Part shown: in pieces, positions 46,701-57,421 of the stretch
How positions within the stretch are numbered: position 1 is the stretch's first letter
How the letters are laid out: each line of letters begins with the position of its first letter
Origin: Eutypa lata
Lineage: Eukaryota; Ascomycota; Sordariomycetes; Xylariales; Diatrypaceae
DNA: 64,000 bases
Reading direction: 5' to 3'
NCBI GenBank assembly: GCA_022661535.1
Contig: JAKULF010000009.1
Location: 186,001 to 250,000 of the forward strand
Notes under the pieces: generated by a model
What the model was told of the DNA's origin: nothing
The model's database searches: none
The model's input: only the letters and a program-made list of their open reading frames with translations
Program-made: the position numbers and the translations under genes

Positions 46701-47780
46701 TTATTGCTTCCCATAGTCACCAGCCCAAATCTTATCCCACAGGTCCTTATCCACCGCAAACTCCCTCGCATAGTCCCTCTCCAGCTCATGTCCCCTTCTC
46801 CCCAACAAAACCAAACTATGCAACGGCGGACCAAGCGCCTCATCGGCATCACAAAGCTGCCTCAGCGTACCCGCCACGAACTTCTCCTCCCTACCCCCGA
46901 CCCTCGCGGCGCCCACAGCCAGACTATCAGGCCCGTAGACACCACCCTTGCGATCCTCCTCGACCTCGAGCATCTGGGCCGCGCACTGCCCGACGGTCAT
47001 GTAGCGCGGGGGTTCGTAGACGCGGCGACCGCGCGCCATGTTCTCGAGGCTCTGCTCCTTCACCTTGATGTCGAGCAGGACGAGCGTGTGTAGGCCGATG
47101 TCGCGGTTCTCCTTGATCCGGTCGTAGAACGACGACGGCCGCCAGTTGTCCAGGAAGAATACCATCGATACCGTCTGTCCGAAGTTGTAGAGCTGCAGCC
47201 CCGTCGCGCCGATCCCCGATAGGATCGAGGCGTTTGGGACGGTTTGTACGGCGATCGAGAGCTCGCGGGCTCGGATCACTAGGTCGGTGTGTGTCGTGGC
47301 GCTGGTGAGGGATGTAGTAGTTAGTGAATGTAGTAGTCAGTGGAAGTAGAAAGCCACAATTCCTCGCTTATATTTACGAATGATAAAATGATGTGTATGG
47401 CATGCGGTAAGCAATGTAAAACAGATTATGAAATATCATCATACCCGAATGGATCACCAACCACGAGGAAAGCGACGTCTTCCGTCTGCGCATCTCGTAG
47501 GATCTCGTCGCTATTAGATTCGACCATCTCTCGGTCGGCAACTATAATGGATCGGCCATAGTAACTCTCCTACTGTGTTATTAGCGTTAGCTGCTTGCTA
47601 TGGGCGCGATGTAGCTTGAAGGGATATATCTAGGGGAAGCGATACCAAAACGGATTGATCAACTAGTAGAATGCTGGTGTAAGCCTCAAGATAGACCCTA
47701 GATGCCTTCTTGACGATTTCGAGTCCTTTGACGGTAATATCCGTCTCATCTGAGAGGCCGAGACCAACGAGGTAAAGCAT
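46701..47780 (-). CDS. DPH5: diphthine methyl ester synthase
   Basis: SAM-dependent methyltransferase of diphthamide synthesis, which modifies a histidine of elongation factor 2. Three exons (47646-47780, 47445-47569 and 46701-47301) give 286 aa, the usual length. The start [21 protein letters not shown] is diagnostic. It continues with [64 protein letters not shown] and [17 protein letters not shown], all family blocks. It belongs to the tetrapyrrole-methylase fold. It is divergent from SNU23 with 508 bp between the start codons. Confidence 0.95.
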
Positions 47781-48288
47781 TATGAGGTCAACGATATGTA
47801 TCGGGTTCTATCAAAGAGAAGAGGTTAGAGAAATGAGGGAAAAGAGAATCAGCCGCTGATAGCCATGAACCATGAAGCTACGAAAATATGTTATGGCGGG
47901 GTAGTTTTTCTTTTGGCGCTGATGATATCTCTGTCGGCTCTGTATGTCTTCCTATATGCATAAATCGCGGGGTAGCTTCAATTGAAGTTTAAGCTAGGAC
48001 CATTAGTTAACGCTAAGTATTGATAACGATAAGATCGACTGTACTTTCAAATCGCGGGAATCGTGAACTTGAATCAATACAACAACAACAGCGACTGGCA
48101 ACATCTACTTGCAGTCGGCTTCTGCGATACCACAATCACCATCCTAAGAGAATGTACGGACATTAAATCACACCAGCATCGCATCAGATAAGAAATCACA
48201 GATCAAGAAGCGCACAATCCAAAAGACCAGACCACAGAACACCTACCACGCTCGGGAAGCGAACCAACCAACCAACCAAACCGCCGAC
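47781..48288. promoter_or_regulatory. shared divergent promoter region DPH5 / SNU23
   Basis: The only sequence between two divergent start codons, so it must drive both housekeeping genes. AT-rich near DPH5, with an ACCAACC-rich leader near SNU23. No canonical TATA box was seen. Confidence 0.5.
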
Positions 48289-49002
48289 ATGTCCAAAGAC
48301 AAGGGATCCGCGTACGGCACGCCCGCCACGGACACATCGTTCCGAAAAACATGGGACCTAGACGAGTACGCGGAGAAGGCGCGGATCCGGGAGACGGAGC
48401 GGAAGGAAGAGGCCAAGGCGCGGTACGAGGCGAAGCTCGCGGGCAAGAAATACCACAAGCCGCTGACGGGGTCGGAGACCATGACGACGGCGCGCCGGTC
48501 CGTGCTGGACCTCGAGGCCACCGTGGGCAAGACGACGCTAGTCCCCGCGGGCGCCGGCGTCGGCAAGCGCGGCCGGGGTGCGGGTTTCTACTGCGAGCCC
48601 TGCGACTTGACCTTCAAGGACAACGTGCAGTGGGTGGAGCACATCAATTCGATGCAGCACCTGCGGGCGATCGGCGAGACGGGCGAGGTGCGGAGGGCGT
48701 CCGCGGAGGATGTCCATCGGCGGATCGAGGAGGTGTGGGAGCGGCTGCAGGAGAGGAAGCGCGCTGATGTGACGAGCTTGGCCGAGAGGCTCGAGGTGCG
48801 GCGCGAGGAGGATGAGAGGGAGCGCGAGGCGAGGAGGTTGAAGAGGGCGCTGGAGGCGGAGAAGAGGAGAGCGGAGAGGGAGGATAAGGAGAAGGTTAAG
48901 GTGGAGTATGGGGAGGATGTGAGGATCGAGGGCGAGCATGACGAGGATGATATGATGGCTGCTATGGGCATTACGGGGTTTGGGACGTCGAAGAAGAGAT
49001 GA
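48289..49002 (+). CDS. SNU23: Snu23/ZMAT2-like U4/U6.U5 tri-snRNP protein
   Basis: Intronless 237-aa nuclear splicing factor with a matrin-type C2H2 zinc finger. The N terminus FRKTWDLDEYAEKARIRE and the LTGSETMTTARRSVLDLEATVGKT block are characteristic of ZMAT2/Snu23. The zinc finger has C102, C105, H118 and H124 (YCEPCDLTFKDNVQWVEHINSMQH). A long charged coiled coil follows (Arg/Glu-rich, about 140-205), then an acidic tail ending GFGTSKKR. Snu23 acts in the spliceosome B complex near the 5' splice site. The gene is GC-rich, which generates shadow ORFs. Confidence 0.93.
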   Translation: MSKDKGSAYGTPATDTSFRKTWDLDEYAEKARIRETERKEEAKARYEAKLAGKKYHKPLTGSETMTTARRSVLDLEATVGKTTLVPAGAGVGKRGRGAGFYCEPCDLTFKDNVQWVEHINSMQHLRAIGETGEVRRASAEDVHRRIEEVWERLQERKRADVTSLAERLEVRREEDEREREARRLKRALEAEKRRAEREDKEKVKVEYGEDVRIEGEHDEDDMMAAMGITGFGTSKKR

Positions 49003-50289
49003 GTGAATGGATTTATTTCGGCTGGGGGAGCCGACTGTTCATGCGGACGGACGGACGGATGAGGGGTGTGTCAGCGGCAGCAGTGGTTACTGACATCTAT
49101 TTTGTGTATGCATATGCGTGTACGGTGTTTTGGGAGTTATTAGCTGGGTATCGAATTTCTGTTTGGTCTGGCTACACCTTATATGTGATTTTGATGATAT
49201 CTCATACAGTTTCAATGTTAGAGCTATGTCGTATAAAGTATTAATAGCATTTGCTATGAGCAGCCACTACGTTCTTTGTCAAGCTAAGTGAAGTCATTAT
49301 AGGTTGTAGGAGTACACTGGACATCAGGGTGAAATGGTAGTCCTCACTTCGGGATTCACATCCACGCCAAATTAGTAAGTAGGTGGAATCTTATAGCCGA
49401 ATTTCCGATTCTAGATCGTTATTTTCACAATGCCATATGAATAACAATTCCTCTATTCGCATATGAAACACATCACGGATTTCCGTTACATCTGCTTGCT
49501 GACTATTGAGTGGCTGAATCCCCGGCGTCGACTCGTGGAAAGGACAAGATAATGAATGTACAAGTACCCAATGTGGAAAAGAATCGGTGAATCATATAGT
49601 CCAAGCAAACTTGAAATTTAGAATAAATACTTACTCAACCAACATTGAAATACCCATGAGGCGTATCCTTTTGCCTCTTTACTACTACTTCGTCCTCCAC
49701 CCATCAAGGTCCACAAGGAGTACCTACTACATGTAGTATAACTATGTACTGCTTTACTAGCCTGAAAGGACCAGTTAAAGTAGACATCTGATAAGCAAGG
49801 AAATTGCCCCGCAGTGCGCATTCGCATGTACCTATATGAACCCCACCATCGTGGGCAACTTCCCAAAAGGCGACTTGACTCGACCCGACATATGCATTAT
49901 CATCAACGACAACTTGTAAGTACCTAACATACGCTTTGATGTCGTGAGACTTCGGATACCTCGTCACTCTCTTCAGGGTTCTGGTTCGATAAACTGGTGG
50001 AGGAAGAACGTATTAGGTGGAGGAACAGATGGTTTTATTTGTAACTTAAGCGCACACATAACGTATTACATACCTACTCCCTACATCCTACAACCTCCTT
50101 ACCTACCTACCTACCTACCTACCTACCTACCTAAGTACCTATCAAACTACAATACGCACCTAGAGGTTACATACATATTTACGTTGCGTCCTACCCATCC
50201 ATCCACCCACCGACCCACGTAAGTACCTACCCAGCTACATACCTACTCGACCGCACGACATTGCACAAGAACGACGTACGGCATTCAAG
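49003..50289. other. intergenic before UBC7
   Basis: AT-rich, no credible gene. It ends in a (CCTA)n run at 50101-50132, within about 200 bp of the UBC7 start codon. Confidence 0.5.
50101..50132. repeat. (ACCT)8 tetranucleotide microsatellite
   Basis: Eight ACCT units in the UBC7 promoter/leader region. It is the longest of many TACC/TAGG tracts in the window. Confidence 0.92.
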
Positions 50290-51009
50290 ATGTCGTCCAC
50301 CCCGACACCATCAGCATCGTCAGCACAGAACACTGGAGCTGCCCGGTTACTTCAAAAACAGCTGAAGGAGATGCGGGCAGCCAAGGACCTCCCAGGGATA
50401 TCAGTTGGGTTGGTCAACGACGACAATGTCTTCGAGTGGGAGGTGGTGTTAATGATTAACGACGACTGCAAATACTACGGAGGTATGTCTATCTGTCTAT
50501 CGGCCCTCAGCTTGTCTGTGTCTCGTTCGCCTGCCTTCCCCTTCCCCTCACTCTGTTCCTTTATCCCCCCCCCCCCCACACACACATACAGAGAGAGAGA
50601 GAGAGTACGAACTAACCAACCCCCCTCGGGAGAATAAAAAACAGGAGCATATTTCCGAGCGCACCTCCTCTTCCCGGCCACGTACCCGATGCTCCCGCCG
50701 AAGATGACGTTCCAGGCGCCGATCCCGTTCCACCCGAACGTGTACCCGTCGGGGGAGCTCTGCATCTCGATCCTGCACCGGCCGGAGCGGGACGAGCACG
50801 GGTACGAGCACGAGTCGGAGCGGTGGAGCCCCGTCCAGACCCCCGAGACCATCCTGCTGAGCGTCCTCAGCCTCTTCGGCGACCCCAACGACGAGAGCCC
50901 CGCCAACCTCGACGCCGCGAAGCTCCTGCGCGCCGAGCGCGAGAGCGGCGATCGCGAGTTTCGGAGGCGGTGTCGGAGGTGTGTTAGGGAGAGTTTGGGG
51001 GAGGATTAA
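50290..51009 (+). CDS. UBC7: E2 ubiquitin-conjugating enzyme, Ubc7/UBE2G type
   Basis: Two exons (50290-50482 and 50645-51009) encode 185 aa. It carries ubiquitin to ER membrane E3 ligases in ER-associated degradation. The HPN motif is at 94-96 and the catalytic Cys is C104 (SGELCISIL). The acidic loop insertion typical of Ubc7/UBE2G and Cdc34 follows at about 111-122 (ERDEHGYEHESERW), then SPVQTPETILLSVLSLFGDPNDESPAN. The N terminus is about 15 residues longer than usual and Ser/Thr/Pro-rich. The 162-nt intron contains C13, (CA)n and (GA)n tracts. Confidence 0.94.
50565..50605. repeat. compound C13-(CA)n-(GA)n tract in the UBC7 intron
   Basis: A run of 13 C, then CACACACACA, then GAGAGAGAGAGAG, all inside the only UBC7 intron. 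Prone to length change and to assembly error. Confidence 0.88.
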
Positions 51010-51624
51010 TTAAAAGTTATTCTATCCAAGATAGGAGTGGGAGGTGTTTGGAATAGGGGAGGGGACAGGGGACAGGGGACAGGGGAGTAGAGGAGATGAG
51101 TAGAGGAGAGGGGGGAAGAGGGCGGTGCATGGCATGGAGTCTCTAAGCGAACATGAACATGGGTGGTGTAGGCGGTTCTGGCAAGAAATCATTAGGTTGA
51201 CTGACTGACTGCCTGGCTGACTGCCTGGCTGACGATTGGATCAATGGGGTAGTACTTTTGTTACTTGCCTATGAATGTATTGCGAGTTCGCATGGGGGTT
51301 GTCTGTTTTGTTCATTCATGGATCCTCAGGTTCATAGGGCGTTTCTGGCCGGTTTAGCAAGGCATTATTCTCTCTGCAGCGTTGTTTCGTACGCATGGTA
51401 CTATCTATCTATATAACATGGATTCCGTGCGCTTCCGTTCATACGCGTGATGATGTCGTTTGTCCACGCATCGCATAGGTGACGATAATAAGCGGGCACT
51501 CGCGTACGTACAGGTTACCTAGGGTGCTGTACAATTCAAGATTCTTTCTTTCTTTTTTCCTTTTCTTTCTTTTCTGCAACTCTTGTTCGTGACAACAAAC
51601 CAAGTTGCTTACCACCCACCCACT
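51010..51624. other. convergent spacer UBC7 / ALG1, with G-rich tract
   Basis: Contains the 3' flanks of both genes. A G-quadruplex-type motif lies at 51056-51085, and CTGACTGCCTGG repeats near 51198-51235. No gene. Confidence 0.5.
51056..51085 (+). other. G-quadruplex-type motif downstream of UBC7
   Basis: Five G4 runs separated by A or ACA. It begins 47 nt after the UBC7 stop codon, on the sense strand, so it is probably in the 3' UTR. The pattern meets the usual G3+N1-7 rule. Confidence 0.8.
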
Positions 51625-53389
51625 CTACTCATCAATAACGCCCAACACCCTCCCTAGCACACGATCCCACTCCTCATCCCAGCGCAAGCTGCCCTCCTTT
51701 CTGGCCCCCTCGCGCAGCACCTTCAACTCATCATCGCCATCACTACCATCGTCATCATCCACCCCGGTGTTACCCTTGCCAAAGAGCCGCACGAAGATCT
51801 GCGCCAGCTCCCCCGCGGTCTCGAAACCCCGTCCGTTGACACCCTCCCGCACCAGCTCTCCGAAGCTCTCGTACTTCGAGTATGCGGCCACGGGCAGACC
51901 GGCTCCAAACATATCCACGACCTTCATGGGAAGATCGACACCGGAACTCGACATGTGCAGACAGACGCCCAAGTCCGCACACGACAGCAGCGTCGCGTAG
52001 TCTTCGATGCTGAGCCACGCCGTCGCGATCCGCACGTTGGGAAGCTTGCCTGCGTCTTGCAGGTTTCGGATCCTCGCTTCGTAGGAGGCCTTTTGAGGGC
52101 CGCGGCCGGTTATTATGGCTAGGAGGGGTGGGAGAGGGGTGGGAGTGCTAGTGGTGGCGTGAGCAGTAGTAGGGTTAGCGTATTCGACGAGCGCATCCAA
52201 CAACAATCCGAAATCCTCGTCTGGGGTCCACGACGTGCTGCTAACGAGGAGGCGCATTCGTCCGGCCATGATGTCATCGGCGACGTCTCTGGTCTCGGGC
52301 AGACTCGATAGGAAAGCGCGGCGGTCTCGCGGGGAGTCGAGGGGCTGGAAGATGGTCGCCGGACGGTCGTGCAGCGTTAGGATCGGCGTCCTGATGCTGT
52401 ACGGTTCCTCCTTCAGCTGCCGCGCCATCGCGTGCGTCACGGTCACGTTGGCGGTTGGCGCCGCTTGGCCCAGGGCGATCTCGAAGGCGCGCGCGACGGA
52501 TACGAAGGGGTGGGTCGGCCCTTTCGTTCCTGCTAGGATCGTCCAGCCGTAGTTGTGCCAGTCGATCAGGAGATGCGTGTTCCGTAGGACGGAAACTACG
52601 AGGGCGACGGCCAGAGTGGGGATGGTGGGTGGGTTCTGAAAGGGGGAAGGTGTTGTTAGTCACGTGCGTTTGGTTCATTGAGATGTATTCATCTTCATCT
52701 CTTCCTTTTTCTCATTTCTTGATGCGATGGTAGGGGTGGTTGTCGCCACTATCGATATATCGATATCAACATCATGCATGCATGGATACATACCTGGACA
52801 AGAAGCCATCGGGCGGGGGGTGTCTGGTACGCCAAGACTTGGAAGAGAGTCCAGATCTGCCATAGGACCTTCAACGGGCCGGAGATGAGAAAAGGGATCG
52901 ACTTGGCCCTCAGCAGACTTGGCGGAGGAGCCAAGGGGTAGATCTTGACACGAGGGTTCGTGAGGAGATCGGGATGTGGTGCGGACTCTGGTGATTGAGT
53001 TAGTTCAACTGTTTGAAACGAAACAACAGTACACCCACCACATACGCATACATGCATGCATGTATACATATACTCGATGGAAAAGGGGAAAGCAAACAAA
53101 CAAACATGTCAAAAGGGACAACTCGAATGAGTGCGTGGGATGATGGATTATACGCACCATGGTAGCCGATCAGGTCGACTCTCCCGCCGTGTCGCGCAAT
53201 GCTCAAGGCGTGATACTGCATACGCGGGCTCCGGCCGATGTCTCCGAGGACGAGAACCTGCACCGAGACGGACTCCTTGGGCGCCGGGGAGTGCTTGACG
53301 TAGCGGGTGGGAAGAAGGGCCATGATCACCAACATCCCGGCTATCAACCCGCCAAACGTGGTCCCTAGGACTACAGCCAATAACGACAT
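51625..53389 (-). CDS. ALG1: chitobiosyldiphosphodolichol beta-1,4-mannosyltransferase
   Basis: Three exons (53158-53389, 52794-52987 and 51625-52635) encode 478 aa. Alg1 adds the first mannose to GlcNAc2-PP-dolichol on the cytosolic face of the ER. An N-terminal TM helix lies at about residues 5-27 ([22 protein letters not shown]). GT33 blocks follow: [39 protein letters not shown] across the second splice, [13 protein letters not shown] and ILHDRP-like [34 protein letters not shown] and [14 protein letters not shown] complete the set. A Thr/Pro-rich insertion ([12 protein letters not shown]) and an Asp-rich insertion near the C terminus are local expansions. The ATG at 53389 directly precedes the TM helix. 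Confidence 0.95.
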
Positions 53390-55571
53390 CCTCCTCCTCG
53401 ACTTATCGTTTGATAAGTTGGTTCTTCTCTTCTTCTTTTTTTTTCTTTGTTGAAGTGTGATTCTCGGGATGCTGTTTGGTGGGATGGAGGTCTTCTTTTT
53501 TTGGTCAGCAACCTGGAAGCAAGCAGTTCGGTGTGTTAGGTACATACTACGTAAGACTTCCCGTGTGGGGCTAGGCGCAGGTGCTTGCTGTTCGGTTCGG
53601 TTTGGTCTCCGATTGGAACCCTCGCTCCGCCGTTGCTATTGGAGATTTGGGTATTCACAGTACACCCACACTGCTTAGAATTGAAAAATTGAAGGGATTT
53701 TTGTTATTACCAGACCGTGGTCATCACGACAGGTAGTAGGTGGGAGGATAGGCCGACTTCTTGAATTGATTTACTATCACTTATACACTTATAAGCGGAG
53801 TCACATCGATGATGTTGAGCCACATGGTGTGTAAGTAACCACAAGAAGAGTCCCAAATACTCCCTTTTTACAAATGACTAAGACATGCCCGAAATTTCAT
53901 CTCATGTCAGTAATTGGTAAACGGGTTTGCCGTAGTATGAATAGGTAATATAACCGCAATAAGGAGAGCTAGTGCTGTCATTGTCTATATACACTTGTAA
54001 TAGGGGGTAGTAAGAAACACATTTCGCACTCTACGAATATAAGGTATAGGGAGTAAAAGTCAACATCGGTTAAGTAAGCTCGAGGTTGAATTATATATAA
54101 CTGATGGAGTGGTGGTTGTCTTTCTGTTGGCCCGACGACTTATTAGGTATGATATTTCAGCTCATGCCACTGCATAACGTATTATATGTGGTCTTTTACA
54201 CATGTCTCCTAACGTACGCAAGCTGGGACAGGTATGCTGATGTATGGTATGGTAGATAATTAACAAACCAACTCATTATAAAAATGATGATGGAATGCAA
54301 TAAAGATGAAACATTTGGGTTATAACAAGAAATGCAACCCACGTGCCGTGCCGTTGTTTATATGTTAGATAAGAGAGAAATCCCGACGCATGACATATGG
54401 GACCTGCATCGGTGCTGAATCTTGAACTATTGGGGGGAAGGGGGGTTGCTTTAAAGTCTTGGGGGGGAGGGACCTTGGGATGATCTTCGAAAAGAACGAA
54501 TCATGTTGAAGAAACAAACCCCGTTTCCCCTCTAAAGGCCCAATTGAACAGGGGTGTTATTTGTTTTAATTTAGCGGGCCTCGAAAGGGAACTTAGGGAA
54601 GTGGTGGAGAAACCCGTTCTACGTACCGTTCAAGACCCAGGTGGGCGGGCAGGGCCATTGCCGTTCTTCCCTCCTGGCGTGGCCTTCTGTTGTAATGTCT
54701 GGCCTTAAATGTCTGGTCTGGCCTTAATGTCTGGCCCTGAAGCAGAAATATCAAGAAAGAGTGAGACAACCAAAGCAGACAAGACAGATAGGGCAGACAG
54801 AAACAGAGACAAAAGAGATAAGCGAGGACCGCTTTCAGCAAGGAGTGGGAGTCAAACAGTCAAGTTGGTTAGAATAGTTAGTACGTGTGTATGTACATTC
54901 TGTAAACTTTAGTGGCTGAAATCATTGATGATCGTTAGACTCATTACTACCTTCCAATATACATACATACAATACATACAGAGTATGTATATCTCCCACT
55001 ATTTGCCACCACTTCAATACAACACTTGACCAATTAATTCGTACCTCCTTAGTTATATCTCCTACATCTATGAATAATTGACCGTATCTCATTTCCAGAT
55101 TCCCGTTCCCATTTTCACTCCCAACTCTCAACTTCTTTTGTAGTCTCTCATCTCATCCACCAATTGCTTGACTTAGGTGCAGGTCGTCTCTTCTGTTCAT
55201 TCAAGTAACCAATTCCCAAATTCTTTTTGGAGCTGTGCCAAGTATTTACCTTAGTTAGGCCTTAGCTAGGTTAAGTAGGTAGGTAAACACCATACGAGGC
55301 ACATAGTTAAACCTACTTTATTAGCCTCGTATCATCTGTCTGTTTCCTCTCAAATCATTGACAAAATAGACAGTACAATAAAATTACTCTATCAATTGTC
55401 TTTTTGAATTCCCGATGGACTACTACTCTATGCGATAAGATATGAGATAACGGGGTCTTGGTGGACTCCGAGGCAGCATTTACCTAACGAATCGATTGTT
55501 ATCATCTCTATATTGGTTGGGGAGGGGATTCTGTCTAAACAATTCAATCTCAAGTTTAATAGTAGGGAAAG
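53390..55571. other. 2.2-kb divergent intergenic region ALG1 / zinc transporter
   Basis: Holds both promoters. G-rich tract near 54430-54471; repeated TGTCTGGCCTTAA words at 54695-54735. AT-rich elsewhere; short ORFs without domains. Confidence 0.5.
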
Positions 55572-57421
55572 ATGGCTTCGTCATACGCCTTACCACAACC
55601 TCCAGTGCCACATGGTCACAGTCATCATGGTTCCGACGGTCATTCCCATTCCCACTCTCACTCCCATTCGCCATCATTCGGTCACTCTAGACGCCCCAAT
55701 CGATCGAACGGTCACATCCATTCTTTCTCTCCTAGTCGAGGTAGTCTGCACGATCATGACCATCACGACGACGACAGTCATAGTCATGACCATGACCATG
55801 ATCACGAACATGATCACGACCACACTCACGCCCAGAACGATATCCACGCACAAGCCCAACAGCGTAACCTATCGCAATATCGCGCGAACTCCTTCGTACC
55901 TCTACAACGCCGAGAAACCCGTCCTTCTCCGCTGAGACAACTTACAGATGAGCCATCTCAGTTAGACGAAAAGAACGACACAATACCTCCCTTCCCCACC
56001 ACCCCTTCTTACGAACCGCCTTCTGTCGCTGTTACGCATGGACATAATCACGATAAAGACCATGATCATGTTCATAACCATGGCCATGACCACCAGCACG
56101 AGCACGAGCATGAGCACCACCATCATCATCATGGACATTCCCACGAGTCAGCAGGATACTCCAGGTTTACGGCGCTGTTGTTACCACATACCTCGAAAGT
56201 ACCTCTGATACATGCTATTATGACGGAGAAAGACTCCCGTCGCATCTTCTATTTCATGGCGTACGTATCTCGTGTTAACAGGACTTGATTAGAGGGGATG
56301 GATGTAGCTAACAGTTGTGATAGGGTAAACTTTACCTTCATGGGAGTCCAAGCTGTCTATGGGTACCTTACCGACTCATTGGGACTTTTGAGCGATAGTA
56401 TACACATGTTTTTTGACTGTGTGGCTTTGGCAGTAGGACTTTTCGCTTCCGTCATGAGCAAATGGCCGCCTAGCGAAAGATTTCCTTACGGTTTTGGAAA
56501 GATCGAGACGCTTAGTGGTTTTGCGAATGGTGTCTTTCTGATGTATGTTCCTTTATCTATCCTTATTTCTACTTTTCTATATCACCAAGCTAACCATGCA
56601 ATTGTAGACTCATAAGTCTCGAGATCATGTTTGAGGGATTCGAGAGACTTGTCGAAGGACGAGAAACCAAGAGACTCCAGGAACTCTTCATTGTTAGTAC
56701 TCTGGGCTTGGTGGTCAACTTGCTAGGTATATTTGCATTCGGTTCTCACGCCCACCACGGACATTCTCACGGTCACGACCACGGGCACGGACATAGCCAC
56801 GGTCACAGCCACAGCCATGGGCACGATCACGGACACGATTCCTGCGATTCCCACGATGATCATACTCATGCTCACTCTCACTCCCACGACAACGAAAACA
56901 TGCACGGCATCTACCTGCACATCCTCGCAGACACCCTAGGAAGTGCCTCGGTTATTCTTTCCACTGTTCTAACATATATCTTCCCGTGGTCGGGCTGGGA
57001 TCCCGCAGCATCCCTCTTGATCGCCTACCTAATTTTAATGACGGCAATGCCGCTGGTGAAATCATCCGCCCAGCGCTTGCTGCTGACCATCCCCGCAGAC
57101 ACGGAGTACAACCTGCGCAACACCTTGTCGGAGATCACGAACCAGCGCGGCGTAGCCTCGTACTCGGTGCCGAAGTTCTGGGTAGACGACCGCGCCGGCG
57201 CCGACTCCGGAGGCGGCGGGAAGCTTCTCGGCGTCATCCACGTGGCGGCCGTGCGGGGCGCGGACATGGAAGAGGTCCGAGATAGGGTCCGGATCTACCT
57301 CGCCAAACACGGCATCGACCTCACCATCCAGATGGAGCGCGAGGGCGACGCCGGCTGCTGGTGCGGTATGGGTCGGCTCAACCAGTCGATGTCCTCGAAG
57401 CCCCCTCCACTTGGTTACTAG
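55572..57421 (+). CDS. CDF-family zinc transporter, Msc2/ZnT5-7-like, His-rich
   Basis: Three exons (55572-56260, 56324-56542 and 56608-57421) encode 573 aa. Cation diffusion facilitators of this type load zinc into the early secretory pathway by Zn2+/H+ exchange. The first ~200 residues are cytosolic with dozens of His-Asp/His-Ser/His-Glu pairs. The TM core starts near SRRIFYFMAVNFTFMGVQAVYGY. The metal site uses the H..D pair of DSIHMFFDC in TM2 and of HILADTLGS in TM5. A second His-rich loop sits between TM4 and TM5 (HGHSHGHDHGHGHSH). The C-terminal cytosolic domain ends in a CWCGMG patch. Yeast Msc2 has extra N-terminal helices that are absent here, so exact orthology is open; ZnT7-like or Msc2-like both fit. 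Confidence 0.88.
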
